From the NCBI GenBank assembly GCA_002803225.1, contig NXFV01001495.1, positions 1-51,777 on the forward strand: a DNA stretch of 51,777 bases, given 5' to 3'. The position numbers and the translations under genes were made by a program. Shown here in pieces: positions 33,741-46,771 of the stretch; within the stretch, counting starts at the first letter, position 1; each line of letters opens with the position of its first letter. The notes beneath the pieces were generated by a model, which saw only the letters and a program-made list of their open reading frames with translations, made no database searches and was not told where the DNA came from. The stretch comes from Gamarada debralockiae. Its lineage: Eukaryota > Ascomycota > Leotiomycetes > Helotiales > Hyphodiscaceae.

Positions 33741-36216
33741 CTACTCGCGCATTGACAATGTTGTTGACTGTATAACGTTCTTGGAACTGAACCCAGTTTG
33801 AAACGTAATGTTTCCCGTTGGGAGAGCCCATGCTTGTGCAGCCGTATCCCAATAACTTAGATCACGTCGTGTAAGAAAGAAAGTGACCTTTTGGTTCTCA
33901 CCCGGATTAAGGTGTATCTTTTCAAACCCGCGGAGAACTTTCAGAGGTGTACCCGCAGGTACTGCATCTTGTGGAAGCGAGATGTATAGTTGCACAACGG
34001 TTGATCCCGCCACGGCTCCCGTGTTCGAGACTTCTGTCTCTAGGGTCGCAAGTCGAGTCCACAGATCGGGGTTTCCTCCTGGAGCCGTTTTTAAAAGCAG
34101 ATTTGGTGTTCTGGTGGGATTAGGGACTAGCGCGGACGCGGATATGTTATGGTGCAGACTGAAGTTCGTGTAGCTAAGACCATAGCCAAACTCGTACAAG
34201 GGGGTTATGGCTCGGGCGTCAAAATGCCGATAATCTATGAGCTGACCCTCAGTGAAGTTTGATTGCCATGAACCAGGATTAGTTACATTCGTGAGGTTGA
34301 CAATTGGAATATCATAATCGGCCGCATGGACAGGAATCGTATAGGGAAGCCTCCCCGAAGGATTCACGTCACCCCACAGGATATCAACAATTGAATTGCC
34401 GGTCTCTTCTCCAGGAAAATGGGCGGCTAGAATGGCTGTAACATTTTTATTCTGAGCCCATGGCATTGTGTTTATTCCCCCAGAGTGAGTAACAACAACG
34501 GTATTTGGGCACCTCCTGGCGACATTCTCCACGACGAGGGTCGAGTTCCAATGCGCGTCATAAGCTGTACGGTCTGCACCTTCTTCGGCGTATGTCTTCA
34601 AGAATACGAGACACACATCAGGTGTGGGATAGATAGTGCTAAAATCATTGGCGGCAATAATGGCATTATCGGTAACATATTGCACTCTCGCCCCTGTTCG
34701 CCTTGCGCGAGCTTTGATGGCTTCGAGAGGGGACACAAGATTTGTGTGACGAACCGTACCAGATCCGCCTCCAATATCAAGGGTGCCAAAGTTGAATCCC
34801 CACTCATCGTAGTCTGTCACCTGGGTGAGACCCTCGGTAGGGTCAGGAGCATCATTGCCGAAAACTCCAATGTTCTTGGGAGAGCGGAGTGGAAGTGTGG
34901 AGTTAATATTTTTCAGGAGAACAGTCCCAGCAGAACCCAACTCGCGAATTAGGCCTGCATGATTCCCTCGAACATCTCGCGCAGGTATGTTTGAATTACC
35001 TGATAGATAAGTGGCGGCAAGGATAGCGATCGTGGAGGGATCCATGGTAGGATAGTTTTTATCTTGACCAAGGAAGTAGTAAGGTAGCATAACGCGTCGA
35101 ATCATGTCATCGAGTCGTGTCATAGAAACGCTTCCATTGTTGACGGCCGCAGTAAGATTGCCCCCAAAGAAACTGTTGGCGACCCCACCAATACCATACG
35201 AAGCTTGATCTGTAGAACCTGGCATGGTCATATCCAAACCACCGTTGATTGAGGCCACTCCAGAATGGGTTGCGAACCAATCTGACATGACGTAACCTTC
35301 AAATCCCAGTTCTCCCTTCAGAATTCCATTTAGAAGGGAGGAGTTCTCGCAAGCGTAGGTTTCATTGAGTCGGTTATAACTGCACATAACTGAAGCAGTT
35401 CCCGCCTTGACTGCATCGTAGAACGGCCAGAGATACAGTTCGTGCATTGTACAGTCGTCAATATTCGAGGATATAGCGTCGATGCTGGCCCCATTTGAGG
35501 AGACGGTATTGGTTCTCTGCGTTTCTTGCTCATTTCCCACAAAATGCTTGGAGCACGACTGGACTCCAGCATCTTGCATACCGCGGATTGAAGATTCCAT
35601 CATCCATCCAGTCAGGTAAGGGTCTGGAGAAAATCCTTCCCAGTTGCGGCCTCCCAATCCATGTCGTCCAAGTGGTCCTGCGACAGGACTACAACTTTGT
35701 TAGCTATGCGCCGGATTATATATATGTATACAAGTCTGAAATAAGAGTGTGCTTACCCCAAGCCTATGTGGACACCTTTCGCTTTGAACTCAGAACCCAT
35801 AGCAAATCCTCGTCGGTATACAAGGGTTTTATCCCAGGAAGCTGCGGCTGTTAACCCTGCTGGAAATACACTGACTAGATCGTTGCGGTTGACTCCAGAC
35901 GGACCATCTGAAAGGCAAAGTCCCGAAAACTTAAGTCTGGGGATAGGTGCGATGTTCCCGATACAGCTTCCACCCGCCCCTGTGACTATCGCTACTTTCT
36001 CTGTTACATTAAGCTGTGCGATGAAGGCATTGGCTTTCTCTATTGCGACCTCTGGCATGAGTCTGTTAGTATTGAGCTAATCATGCGTATCTGCAACTCA
36101 CCGAGGGACAATGTTCGATTGGATGAAGCAGCGTAAGGCTCGAAACCTACCCCCTGGACCAGCGCTGTGAAGGGAGTGGCAAGAACGAAGAGGGCAATAT
36201 TTAAGAGAGTAGACAT
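33741..36216 (-). CDS. Secreted GH3 beta-glucosidase
   Basis: Three exons: 36216-36102, 36051-35757 and 35688-33741. Introns are 50 and 68 nt (GTGAGT/CCAG, GTAAGC/GTAG, branch GCTAAC in the second). The product is 785 aa. I start at 36216, which opens straight into a signal peptide (MSTLLNIALFVLATPFTALVQG); the Met at 36270 would add 18 residues before it. The (beta/alpha)8 domain has KHFVGNEQETQR and MCSYNRLN. The nucleophile is Asp273 in GYVMSDWFATHSG. A second alpha/beta domain and a C-terminal fibronectin-III-like domain (LKVLRGFEKIHLNPGE) complete the usual layout. The enzyme releases glucose from cellobiose and beta-glucosides outside the cell. It lies 1.8 kb beyond the 3' end of the WSC-GH3 gene, on the same strand. 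Confidence 0.93.
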
Positions 36217-37199
36217 GTTGGCGGCAACTGGCTCTTCCTGGATATCAGGAGGGGATAGAAGTTTATGCACTTGGTATTTTTACTGGGAGGGCATGGATTA
36301 AATATTCCCATACCGTCAGAAACATTCACATCAACTTAGCCCAGTGTATTCTGGCCCCAAGGCTTCTTCTCAGCCGAGCGTCCACAACATGACGAAGTGG
36401 TAGGACTTCTGCACTAGCAATTCGAACTTTTCTCGTTGCTCTCGGCCCGATTTATGATCGAAGTTAAACAGATGCGGCGCATCGCATTTCATTTATTGAT
36501 GATTTCTCTAATCCACGAATTACAATGACATGCAATATGAAGCCGTTCGTGCTCGTATTTCGTATTTTCTTTCTCTAACTGGTTAGCCACGGTCACTAAC
36601 ATCAGTCGCCAGAATCGGATTCACTGCCCCATTCCACAAACGATGCAGAGCTACCCCGCACAGCGCGGGGTCACCACGTACTCCGCATGCAGTGCGTAGT
36701 AGATCGGATAGAATCCCTCGGAATTATGGCGTAGAGTCGGTCCTGCGCAAGCAAGAACCGAGCATCACTTAGCTTCAAAACGCGATTTTAACCTATAATA
36801 ACGCCAGAGAAGAGCCGAGCATGGGCAGAGGTCTCTGGCGTTCGAATACGAGCGGCGGGTACGATATACGACGGACACCACATGCAAACCTCATATGCAG
36901 AGCAGCCTGACTGCTTCACGATAGTCTGGAATGCCGTCATGTAGTTGACACTACTATTACTTACTCGCCCCATCTCATGTCTCTTAACCTTGAATAAACA
37001 TATGCGAGATATGCTACTTTAGATGAAGCGGATAATATTGTACCCCGAATTTTCAGGCCCAGATGACGCCGTCAAGCATGTCCTTGCAGCGTATCAAAGC
37101 ATTTCAAAGGCCATATCCATAAGCTGACGAAAGATAGTCAACCAAAAGAAGCAATACGCTTATCAACTGCTCCTTTAGTGCAGGGCCAATTAGTTAAGA
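36217..37199. other. Intergenic, promoter side of beta-glucosidase
   Basis: No gene supported. The beta-glucosidase promoter should lie in the first few hundred bases. GCACAGCGCGGGG-type GC-rich sequence near 36660 stands out from AT-rich surroundings. Confidence 0.45.
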
Positions 37200-37900
37200 T
37201 TACTTTCCTCAGGCTCTTTACCATCAAGTGGCCTAGTGGCTAGCTTTTTAGCCGGTCGGGTGATTTTGATTGGCATGCTCCAGTCTTGTAGTACAGCTAT
37301 TCGTTTATCTTTTGATTTATGGACCTCTCCGAATAAGTACGCCTTCCTAGGGATTGTATGTCACTCCTTTTATTTTTTATTTTTTTTTTTTAGCTCGCAC
37401 AGTCCTTCTAGGGCTAAGACCACTGTATGGCTCACACGCTAGTGTTTATATAGCACAGCTCGTTATTCACTTGTTTGAGTGCTGCGGAATATCTTAGCTA
37501 TTAGGTTATTGTATGATGGATAATACACCAGGAAATGAGACAGCTTTGAGAGAGAGATCTCGTTGGATTTTGGTAACGAAGCATAATTATATGGAGTGCA
37601 AATGAGCCTAAACATTGTTGCGTTAGTTACGTGGTTAGCCTCATTGCAGACGCCTTCACAAACAACAAGCCTCTAAAGGCTAAGCGCGTTGCGAGAGCAC
37701 TAAAAGGTACACCAAAGAAAGGCAAGCCTATATGGAAGCGTCGAATTGACGCTGTATAGAAGCTCTTTGGGATCATATTTCGACGCCAGCACGTGCTAAG
37801 GAACGGATAGAATGTACTCCCGAAGTATCAAACGACTTTCTGCACCCCAGTAAGGACAACGATACGCCATGTTTTATGATCTTTTCAATGCTAATTCGAG
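37200..37900 (+). pseudogene. hAT transposase relic
   Basis: IRLSFDLWTSPNKYAFLGIV (about 37300-37360) is the hallmark of the hAT transposase core. In other frames the order continues with TVLLGLRPLYGSH (about 37402-37440) and GYCMMDNTPGNETALRER (about 37510-37557). A poly-T run and many stops interrupt it. No 8-bp target duplication or terminal repeats were found by eye. It lies directly past the 3' end of the WSC-GH3 gene. Confidence 0.65.
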
Positions 37901-38028
37901 ACTTAATCCAGCTTGCTTTGAGAATTTGAAAGAGATTAAGATGGAGGCTGAATGAACACCGCCGGGGTAGCATTATAAACGTTTATACTAAATTATTAGC
38001 AAAAGACAGCGCAATGCTCCGACGGCAC

Positions 38029-41000
38029 TTACAATCCTGTCCCGCCACAAGTCTCTAAGCCATTTCCAGGGCAAGGAGAGCTGCATCTAGAATCGTCACT
38101 GAAGGTGGCGTTGCTTGCCAGCGATGGAGCACAGTAGCATTGCCTGAGAAAACCAAGGTTAGTCTAGGACCAGTCACTTTCGAGGAAACTCACCATCCGC
38201 CTTCCACACCAGAGATATTAAATCCGACCGAGTGGCATCTGTTGGCGCAAACTTGCGGGGTATTAGTATCCTTGAGGCTAAGGACAGTACCACCCAGGAG
38301 CGGCGCTGCTTTAGAATCCGCGAAGCAGCCTAGATATGATATGGCCACCGGGGAAGCGTCGATAACTGGAGACTTCTCAATCGTGGTTGCTTCGCCAGTT
38401 AAAGTGAAGTTGAAAGAGAGAGCCACATCAAAATCAAGCGTAAGTAGGTAGTCGCCCGGATATATGACAAAGTTGCCATCCAAATCAACTCGCGCTAGAG
38501 ACCCCACTTCGAGCGGCAGGGACAGGATCTTGGTTTCCCCGGCAGGTATATCGAACAGGCGACTGTATGAAGCAAGGGCTTTCAACGGGTATGGAGCTGG
38601 ACCAGCATTTTTGGTAGAGATGAAGAGCAAACCAACAAAGTCCGAGCTCAAACGACCAGTGTTCTTCACACTAACGGCAACAGTCGCAAAAGTGGCGGTC
38701 TCGATTAACCCAGACTCGTCTACTTCTCCACAGTCAGATAGAATTTGGTCTATATAGTACCGTTCTTTTGCCTTGAACTTCCAGCTTACGTTGAAGTTGG
38801 TGTAATGCAGCCCATATCCAAATGGAAGGACAGGCGTCGGATACCACATATATGTCCTTCCAGTGTTGCTGGTAGAGGCATTCGGACGCAAAGCCATATC
38901 AAGCATGCTGAAGTTGTCGGTATAGTTTCCGGGGTACTGAGTAATGGGGAGGCGACCGGCAACAGATCGCGTCCCATCCAAGATGTCTCTCACAGCATCA
39001 CCGCCAGATTGGCCGGGGTAACCTGCCCAGACAATGGCGCCGACTCCAGGGTTGCTGAGGAGGGAGGCGTCATCGAGCTGTCCCCCTCCAAACTGCACCA
39101 CCACCAGAGGCTTCTTGAGTGCTGCCAGTTGGCCGATGAGGTCAAGTTGGTTTTCTGGCCACGTAATGTTTGTCCTGTCCAGACCTTCGACCTCAATGGA
39201 GGTGTCAATCCCACCGCAATAGACAATGTAGTCAGCAGAGGATGCGACTGAAAGTGCCACGTCAAATCCAGTACTGTTGTAGCTCCTCATCGGCGTACCC
39301 AAGGCGTATGTAACCTTTGACCATCCCTTCTGAAACGCAGCCAAGGGGCTGACTATGAACGCCGGTATCCCATTGTAATTGCCCAACATTTGCTGTGTGG
39401 CGTTGGCCCAAGGACCGATAACTGCAACATTCGAAACACTATTTGGGAGCGGCAGAGTGCCGTCGTTTTTGAGGAGTGTCATGCCCTGAACCGCAGCCTC
39501 GTAAGCCAACTGCTGCGCACCAGTGGTCCCAACATCGGCCCAGCCCAGGGAAGAAAATGCATGACTAGAATCGAACCAGCCCGCACGAACTAAGGACGTG
39601 TACAAGCGAGAGAATGACTTGTCCACTGTTGCTTCAGTAATAGTGTTTTGCGTGACCGCGATTCCCAAGGTCACATTATTGGCAGCAAATTCGCATGCCA
39701 GGTCAGTTCCCGCATTCATAGCTACCGCCGCAGCATCGAGCAGGATTGAAGTATAGTGGTGTGCTGTGTCAATATCGGTAAGGGCAGAACAGTCAGAAGT
39801 AACCCATTGATATGACTTCGACCAGCTCCAGTGCTCTCGAAGTACATTCTGCAAGAGGTAGCGGCTGGCGCACGCGGGAATGCCATTCACAGCGTTGTAC
39901 GAGCACATGACCGCACCAACTTTGGCGTCTCGAGTACAGGTCTTGAACGAGGGTAGGTAGTATGCGGCCAGATCTTGTGCGGTTGGTTCCACATCAATGG
40001 AGTCGCGATTTGTTTCGATGTCGTAGGCCGCAAAGTGCTTGCAAGTCGCGATGACTAGGGGAGTGTCCGGATCCACCCCGCCCTGGAGCCCTGTGATGAG
40101 ATTATACGTGTATCTTTGAAGGCGATAAGGATCTTCTCCCGGCGTCTCTGCCCCTCGTCCCCAACGAGGATCCCTAAAAGGGTTGATGTTGGGCGTCCAA
40201 AAGTCCAACCCCGCTTGCCCATAGTTGGCAAAAGCGCGTCCTTCCCGACCAACAACTGTAGCTACACTGTGAACCAATTCGTCGTTAAACGCGGCACTGG
40301 TAAGAATTGGCATCGGGAAGCTTGTTGCATAACTAAAAGGCGTGCCTAATGGCGTATTGAAATGGTACAGGAAGCCGTTTGCGACTCCGTGAAGCGCTTC
40401 ATTCCACCATTGGTATGCTGGCAGTCCCAGTCTTTTGGACCCAAAGGCATTATGCTGCATGTTGAGGACTTTTTCTTTTAGCGTCATGCTTTTAAGGAGA
40501 CCTGCAACGCGGTCTTCGTCACTGAGGGATGCGTCACATATAGGATTCGAGCACAGAGGTTGACGCGAGCAATCTGGAAGTCCACGCGCCGCCTGCACGC
40601 TGGGGTTGGTGACGGGGTTAAAAAGTTTGGAAATCGATATCCTGTAGATATCAGTCGGATTCTCTGTTATTTTCTTTCTTTCTTTCTAGGAGTGACCCAC
40701 GTGCTCGCATTTCCTATACAAAAGCCCAGAGACCTAGGGCAAGTGAACAAGCAAGAGGCATTTGGCTGTATGGTGGCTGACCGGGATATCTCATTGCCAC
40801 AATAACATTGCCTAGTTAGGTGTCTGCGTTAACAAGTAACATTGACTGGTAGAGAGGAGGCCTTACGTTGCCTGTGCCAAACCAGCTTGTTCTAATAGAG
40901 GTTGAACGCCACTGAACGAGTATCCAGCCAACCCACACATTCCAGCACAAGCCTGGGCATCCTTCACTACAATTATATGCAGACCAGAAAGGGTCGGTGT

Positions 41001-41162
41001 TGAGCCCTGTGAGTAGCAGCCAAGTGATGAGTAGGTCGTTGTGTACGCGGGTAGACATTCTGACGCGTAGGTAAAGGTTGAGCTTCCTGCAAGCGAAAGC
41101 AAAAGTAAAAGGACAGCTGCCAAATGAAGTATATTCCCCATGATGTTTAAATTCAAGGTCAT
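38029..41162 (-). CDS. Secreted GH3 beta-xylosidase-like enzyme with N- and C-terminal WSC domains
   Basis: Five exons: 41162-40867, 40811-40701, 40641-38194, 38143-38029, introns 55, 59 and 50 nt, all frames agree; that is four coding exons and 989 aa. A hydrophobic signal peptide (MGNILHLAAVLLLLLSLAGS) is near the start. The first WSC domain has YSSLGCYSQGS, CAGMCGLAGYSFSGV and QCYCGNEI. The GH3 part starts near PDCSRQPLCSN, has MCSYNAVNG and nucleophile Asp419 in QWVTSDCSAL, and IEVEGLDRTNITWP; this is the beta-xylosidase-type clade. A second WSC domain (YLGCFADSK, QVCANRCHSVGF, QCYCAPSLA, ETCGGTGL) ends at TAA. A GTAAGT overlaps that stop, so a further intron and lost last exon are possible. 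WSC domains bind polysaccharide; the enzyme probably trims xylo-oligosaccharides outside the cell. Confidence 0.85.
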
Positions 41163-43671
41163 GGCCGTGTCCTGGAAGGCTCTGTCGCATAGAGAGCAGC
41201 TTCCATATCTAATGTCTGAGACTAAGACAATTATAAGCATTCAGGATAGTCAACAAGAATAGCGGAGATTGAAACTCTCGGGCTCTCCTCTCCCAGAACG
41301 CGAGTACTACGAGGATACAAGCTTGCCGTGTGAGTGGCAATGCACAGTGTAAAACACATAAGCCAAGGGTGGTTAGAAGAGACTGTTGACTTTACACGCA
41401 TGAGAGCTGGTGGAGAGGAGAATCCTCTCAGATTATCCACTTTGAGGTTGTTCCACCGAGTATTGCAACTAAGCGAGCTAGCCCCCGACCGCTTGCGTAT
41501 ATACAACCTCTTTCAGGTACAAGAGTACGAGGTTACGAGGCCACGAGGCCGTGACCTCATCTTGACCCCATTCATACCAAAGTATTCGCCCCTGTTTCTC
41601 GGTTCCCGAAGGGACTCATATAGCACAGAATGGGGATCTACAGGTGCCAAGGGGTCCACTAGTATTATAGCCACTTACCTTCGTAGAAGCTATCGCTGAT
41701 ATCCACTCACTTCTCCGGCCGCTCAGCTGCCTTCGCTAAGCTCTACCTAGCTGCCAGAGGTCTCTTGGGGAGGAAATCTGTCCCGATCTGGAACTAATTG
41801 AATTAAAATTTAATGCCCAGTGTATGCGCTACGGGCCAGAGGGGTTGAGGTGCGGTGGTAGGGGGGTCTGGTTCGAGCGCCCCCGGTCAGGTGATGCCCG
41901 AAATCTTAGGATATGCATGATCTTGACCTCTACCTACATTAACAACCTTGCAGCGGAGAAAACCTTCGGAGACAGCGCCGTGTGGGAAAGATATTTAGGC
42001 TAAGATGTCATCCCCACAGGATCCGTTCGCCCACGTGGAGGTTCGCATGGTACTTCCTCGTACAATTTTGATCCCACGAGCTGTGCAGACATTGATGACT
42101 TTGCCCTCGGATTCAGGGAAGGCCCGATTGCTCAATCGCCCGTATTGGTGAACGGGAGGCATCAGTTCAATCAAGGTGGCGGGGCATGTATGCAAAGACT
42201 AATGGTTTATTTTAGTGTTTGCGTAGTTGTTGTTTGTTCAGCCGTTTCCTTTCTTAGTGACTGTAACCTTCTATCATCCGCATCCTCATGTTTTCCCCTC
42301 TGCCAACCTTTTCTAACACTTGACAGGGGAAGCAGCTATCCTCTTATCCATCACATCAGTCGAAGTCCATATCGGTGTCATTTCCGGCTGCCTCCCCAGC
42401 ACCAGACCTCTCCTCACCATCCTCATTCCTCATCTCTTCCATACTTCCCAACGCTCCAATAGTGCCCGTATGACCCTAACTGTATCCACAATCCTTCTAC
42501 TTTCAATCCATTAGCGAGTAAGATACCAAATAAGTCAAACCTGCGTATCATTCAATGGCAGGCATGAGATTGGGGAGGGGAGATCATTCTAGTTGCGGCA
42601 GCGGGCCACGTTTTTTAGATGTAGAGGAGGACGAGGGCCAGCATGTAGTTCCGAAGAATGAATGAGGAAACGTTGAGTGAAGGATTAGGCGAGGCTGCCG
42701 ACGATATCAATAGGGAAGGATGGGGTTTACGGGGAGTAAGGAGTGAGGAGTGGGATATGGTGGATCCAACAGTGGATCTTCCATTGACCTTACTGCGCTT
42801 TATCAAAAAGCCGCCTTAGTGGAAATCACCTTTTCAAAGAAATCCAAGTCAATAATTCCAGGGGCCTATAAAGATTTTAAGACCATCTTTTACGGGATAA
42901 CGGATGCATCAACCAAGGTGACGTGGGGTAAATGGTTAATTGTATCTGTTTGCAAAGGGACGTATGAGAAAGTCGTCGGACCTGATCATCCCAGGTCTCG
43001 GAGTTTACAGTACGGGACAAGCTTCGTGCTTTGGATGCTTTGGATGACGTGAAGGAGAACCGGCCCGTAACAGGGAGGTAAACAATTTACAGGTGCGGGG
43101 GCGGGGATATCAAGCGAAGGGTGGGGTAAAATATGGGTCATAACCTTAAAAATAAGAGTGACGCTAATTTTTACCCACTGTATGATATTCTAACTTCCGT
43201 ACAGACCATTCTCGGCCATACTCCGGGGTGCCCAATCGCGTTAAAGAATAGTGGCAAACAGAATCTCAACCCCGCATTTTCATCTTTCAGTATGGACTAT
43301 GGAAACAGCACAAAAGGTACCGAAAGCGAAAATAGACCGAAGTCGGTGGAGTTAAGAGCGAAATATACTGCGTTTGGTGGATGGGCCGCAGCTCGTACCG
43401 ACTCGTCTATATACGGTCAATACGATGCTGTACGAAGTCATCTTCTTTTGAACATGCCTACTTAATATGTTCACTGCTTCGAAACCTAGAAATAGGACAT
43501 TAATTATTAACCTGAGTTAACGAGATGCGGGGCCAACATACATCTCCCGAAGGTCCGCGAGAGCAGGGAAAGCCTGTACTATACAGCACTCAAAGTTCAC
43601 TCATTCGTCCTTGTTTAGACTCTGACAGCTCAATCTGATAGCAAACAGATTCCATTCTACCACGATTAGCG
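41163..43671. other. Long gene-poor stretch
   Basis: Holds the promoter of the WSC-GH3 gene. Plus-strand frames at 41334-41699, 42145-42514, 42750-43052 and 43133-43465 have no family resemblance that I can name. A short tRNA-like GGTTCGAGC near 41871 has no matching arms. Confidence 0.5.
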
Positions 43672-44540
43672 ATGATTGCTACACTTGATATTGTCGTTCT
43701 TCTCCTTGCGTCTCTAATCCCTGCGTCTGTGATTTCAGTCGCTCCTGAACACGAACAGTCTACGGCAAATCCAGGCACATTCCAAAATCCTGCCGCCGAT
43801 GTCAGGCCAAAGTTCAGATATTGGTACATTGGAATGTATCTATGCATTTAAAACGGAATCTCAATCAATATAGGCTTCCGGATGCAAGCATAGATCCCGC
43901 TGGGATTGCAGCCGATATCAACATATTGGGTCGATAGGAGCCGGTGGCATTGAGCTTTGCAATTACTACCTAGTAAGATGTTTCCGAAGTCTGACATCCT
44001 GATAGTGCTAATTGCAGATAGTACGGCGGGCAGATGGGAACCCCAGTACCTGATTGGAGTATTTATGGTTTTGGCACGCCTGCTTATAATAAGATCCTGC
44101 ATGCGGCTGCACAAGCAACAAAGGACAATGGCCTTGTCATTGACTTGGCAATTGGCCCGGAATCCGGTCAAGGAGTGCCAGCGGAATGGGACAACCGTAA
44201 GTCATTCAAGCCAAACCTCTCGGGTTCTGCAGGTCTAGGTTGTTAACTATTACTGCAGCCGGTCTTGCGTATGATCTGGTGACTTGTTTCAGGTGCTCAT
44301 CTGTTGATTCCGTATTAATGATATCAGGTTTCATATAACATCAAAATCCCTCCAGGAGGTGTGTACCACGGGAAAATCCCGGGTTATGGCAACGGAACTT
44401 TGCTCTCAGTCACTCCCGCTGCAGTTCTCAACTCAACGGAATTCAGCGAACCCAACGTAGGCCCCTTTTCTAGCGGATCTACCAACTGGACAGTTTGGGA
44501 TATCTCTGCAAACAGCCTAAACGAAATGACCAGTCAAGTT
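43672..44540 (+). pseudogene. GH106/GH2-like secreted hydrolase, N-terminal fragment
   Basis: Opens with a signal peptide (MIATLDIVVLLLASLIPASV), then DVRPKFRYW, a 50-nt intron (43824-43873), LPDASIDPAGIAADI and, one frame over, SIGAGGIELCNYY. A further intron leads to GTPVPDWSIYGFGTPAYNKI and DNGLVIDLAIGPESGQGVPA, and then VSYNIKIPPGGVYHGK. This order fits the N-terminal part of fungal GH106/GH2-like enzymes of about 900-1000 aa, many annotated as rhamnosidases. The match fades after SANSLNEMTSQV and the remaining two thirds are missing. The frame change near 43930 and the truncation mark it as dead. The family name is from recall. Confidence 0.6.
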
Positions 44541-44719
44541 CGTAACCATGGCACTATCTCGATTCATTGTCCCTTTGCAACTGTTTGTTTACCAGTTAGC
44601 ATGCTCACTGCCAAAAAGACGATGCCCCAAAGCGACAACCCCATTTGTGACAAGAAAACTCCACTACAAGGTCAAGTCCAGATATTCCATGACAAATATT
44701 TAAAAGAACAGAGTTGAAC

Positions 44720-45410
44720 TTACCGCATCGGTATCCATCGTTGCTGTTGTAGTTGTCGTGATGGAGGACGACGTTGTAGGGAGGAAGATTGTGGAAGAAA
44801 TGAGTTAGGCATTATTTCTATTTCGGCGAGCGTATCATATTCACTACACGGCATGAGTGAATTCGCGAAAGTGAGGCTTCGAGAGAGAGAATTCGGACGA
44901 TCCAGGGGTAGCGACAGCGACCAGACAGCGACCAGGGCATAGTCACGTGCTGACATAAAATATTTACCTGGACAGTTTTTGTTGCATCGATCTACTATCT
45001 ACAGTCCAAATTAATTTGAGACAGTAAATTAATTGTTACTCTTCTCTTCCTCCCCAGATCAATCTCATTTAGTTCCATTAGTTGGACGACAACACGTGGT
45101 CTCTCCATGTCCTTCACATTTCAATCGTTCAAATCAATTGAGCGATTTAAACTTGGTCATAGGGGTTGGAGATTAAGTCACTCTAATTTCTGACATATCT
45201 TGAACGATTGAGATGCTTTTATGAGTTTATTCTTTCGCAGTGCAAGCAAAGCTATCTACACTATCTAAGCAGTTCCCAAACGCCACTGAGAAGTATCGAT
45301 CACGTGTTAAAGTGGAAAGCAAGTAGGTCTATGAGCTGAAAGCAACGCTAAGCCGCTCAATATGAATCTTCTCCCTAGGAAACCTTCGGATCGTATCTGA
45401 TAAAAGTGGC
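44720..45410. other. Intergenic, no gene supported
   Basis: AT-rich with isolated CACGTG-type words (about 44944, 45093 and 45301). No gene seen. Confidence 0.5.
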
Positions 45411-46771
45411 CTAGATACCAGTGCCGCGAATAGCATCGACCTGCTCGGACAGAAGAGCGTTATTCTTTGGTGCAGCAAGTGGAGGTCCTTCAGGAGTAAC
45501 ATAGGCCTTTGTCATGCCGCCATCGACGACGAAGTCCTGTTTCAATATCAGCAAGTGTTATCTCCCTCGGATCTTGTACCACAGAAGATACATACCTGCC
45601 CATTAATAAAGCTCGCCTCATCACTCGCCAAAAACAACACCGCCTGCGCCTGCTCAATAGCCTCACCAAATCTACCACTGGGGAAATGGATCTCGCGTCT
45701 ATGTCTCTTCGGCTGATCATCACCCAACCAATCCTGCAAAAGCGGCGTATTCAAAGGCGCAGGACACAGCGAATTGAATCTGAATCCCTCCCTCGCATGC
45801 ACGATCGCCAATTCCCTCGTCATCGCAAGAACCGCGCCTTTGGAAGCCGTGTAAGCAAGTTGCGGAGTAGCGGAACCGACCAAAGCGACAACGGAAGCAG
45901 TGTTGATGATGGAGCCTTTGGTCTTGTTGTGCTTGCGCATGGAAATGACGGCATGCTTGGAACCGAACCAGACGCCCTTTACGTTGATGGCTTGGGTCAG
46001 ATCCCAGATCTTCTCAGGGGTGTCGATGGCGTCGGCGTCATCTGCGTGCATTATGCCTGCATTGTTGAACATGATATCAACACCACCCCAGGCGTCGAGA
46101 TGGTCGACTAGAGTTTTGACATCGTCTTCTTTGGAGACATCGCAGACCTGGTTTTGTTAACAGATCGCAGGAGATAGGGGACACTGTGTGTCGGTTTTGG
46201 GGTTGGGTTGTTGTAGACTTACTTGGATGTCAACTTTGTGGGCGGATGGAACGAGTTGTTTGAGCTTGGCGGAGGCTTTATCAAGAGCGGGCTTGGAAAT
46301 ATCGGCCATGAGGACGTTGGCGCCTTCTTTGGCGAAGAGAATGCATGTTTCAAGACCGATGCCGCTAGATGATTACGTGAGTCAGCAATTGGCATATGAA
46401 GTATCTCAACACAGTAGAAGTAGGAGAGATATGGAGAAGAAAATCCATGATAGCTGCAGATACTTTAGAGCTTCACCCCTGCAGGAAGAACCCCCTGGCT
46501 TGAGGCCGCACAAAGGTCACGTGAAAGCTGGCGGGGAAGACTCCCTAATCTTGTGATATTTCTTGCTGAGAACGGCACTTGAGGTCCTTGAAAAAGATAT
46601 ACATGGCATGTTTTGATAATGACTGAAGTTTTGTACTCACCCAGCTGCTCCAGTGACAATAGCGTTCTTGCCATGGAGTCTTCCCATACCAAAGCTGTTG
46701 ATGGTATGGACTTTGCCCGTGGCGCTGCTGCTACGAGAGCTCTCCTGCGGGGTTAGAGGAGTGTGTGACAT
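45411..46771 (-). CDS. Classical short-chain dehydrogenase/reductase
   Basis: Four exons: 46771-46641, 46364-46223, 46147-45596 and 45536-45411; 316 aa with agreeing frames. The first intron is 276 nt, long for this window, and splits the cofactor site TGAAG|GIGLETC. The other introns are 74 and 59 nt (GTAAGT/CCAG, GTATGT/ACAG). ADISKPA follows strand 2, MFNNAGIMHADD marks the NNAG motif, and IINTASV with YTASKGAV supplies Ser, Tyr and Lys. QDFVVDGGMTKAYVTPEG is the usual C-terminal tail. These NAD(P)-dependent enzymes act on alcohols, ketones or sugars. No signal peptide. Substrate unknown. Confidence 0.9.

Noticed and set aside
41860..41900. Possible tRNA (GGTTCGAGC B-box-like word)
   Set aside because: No acceptor or D arm can be paired around it.
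42750..43465. Two plus-strand frames of about 100 codons
   Set aside because: No recognised domain, no convincing splice sites joining them, unclear starts.
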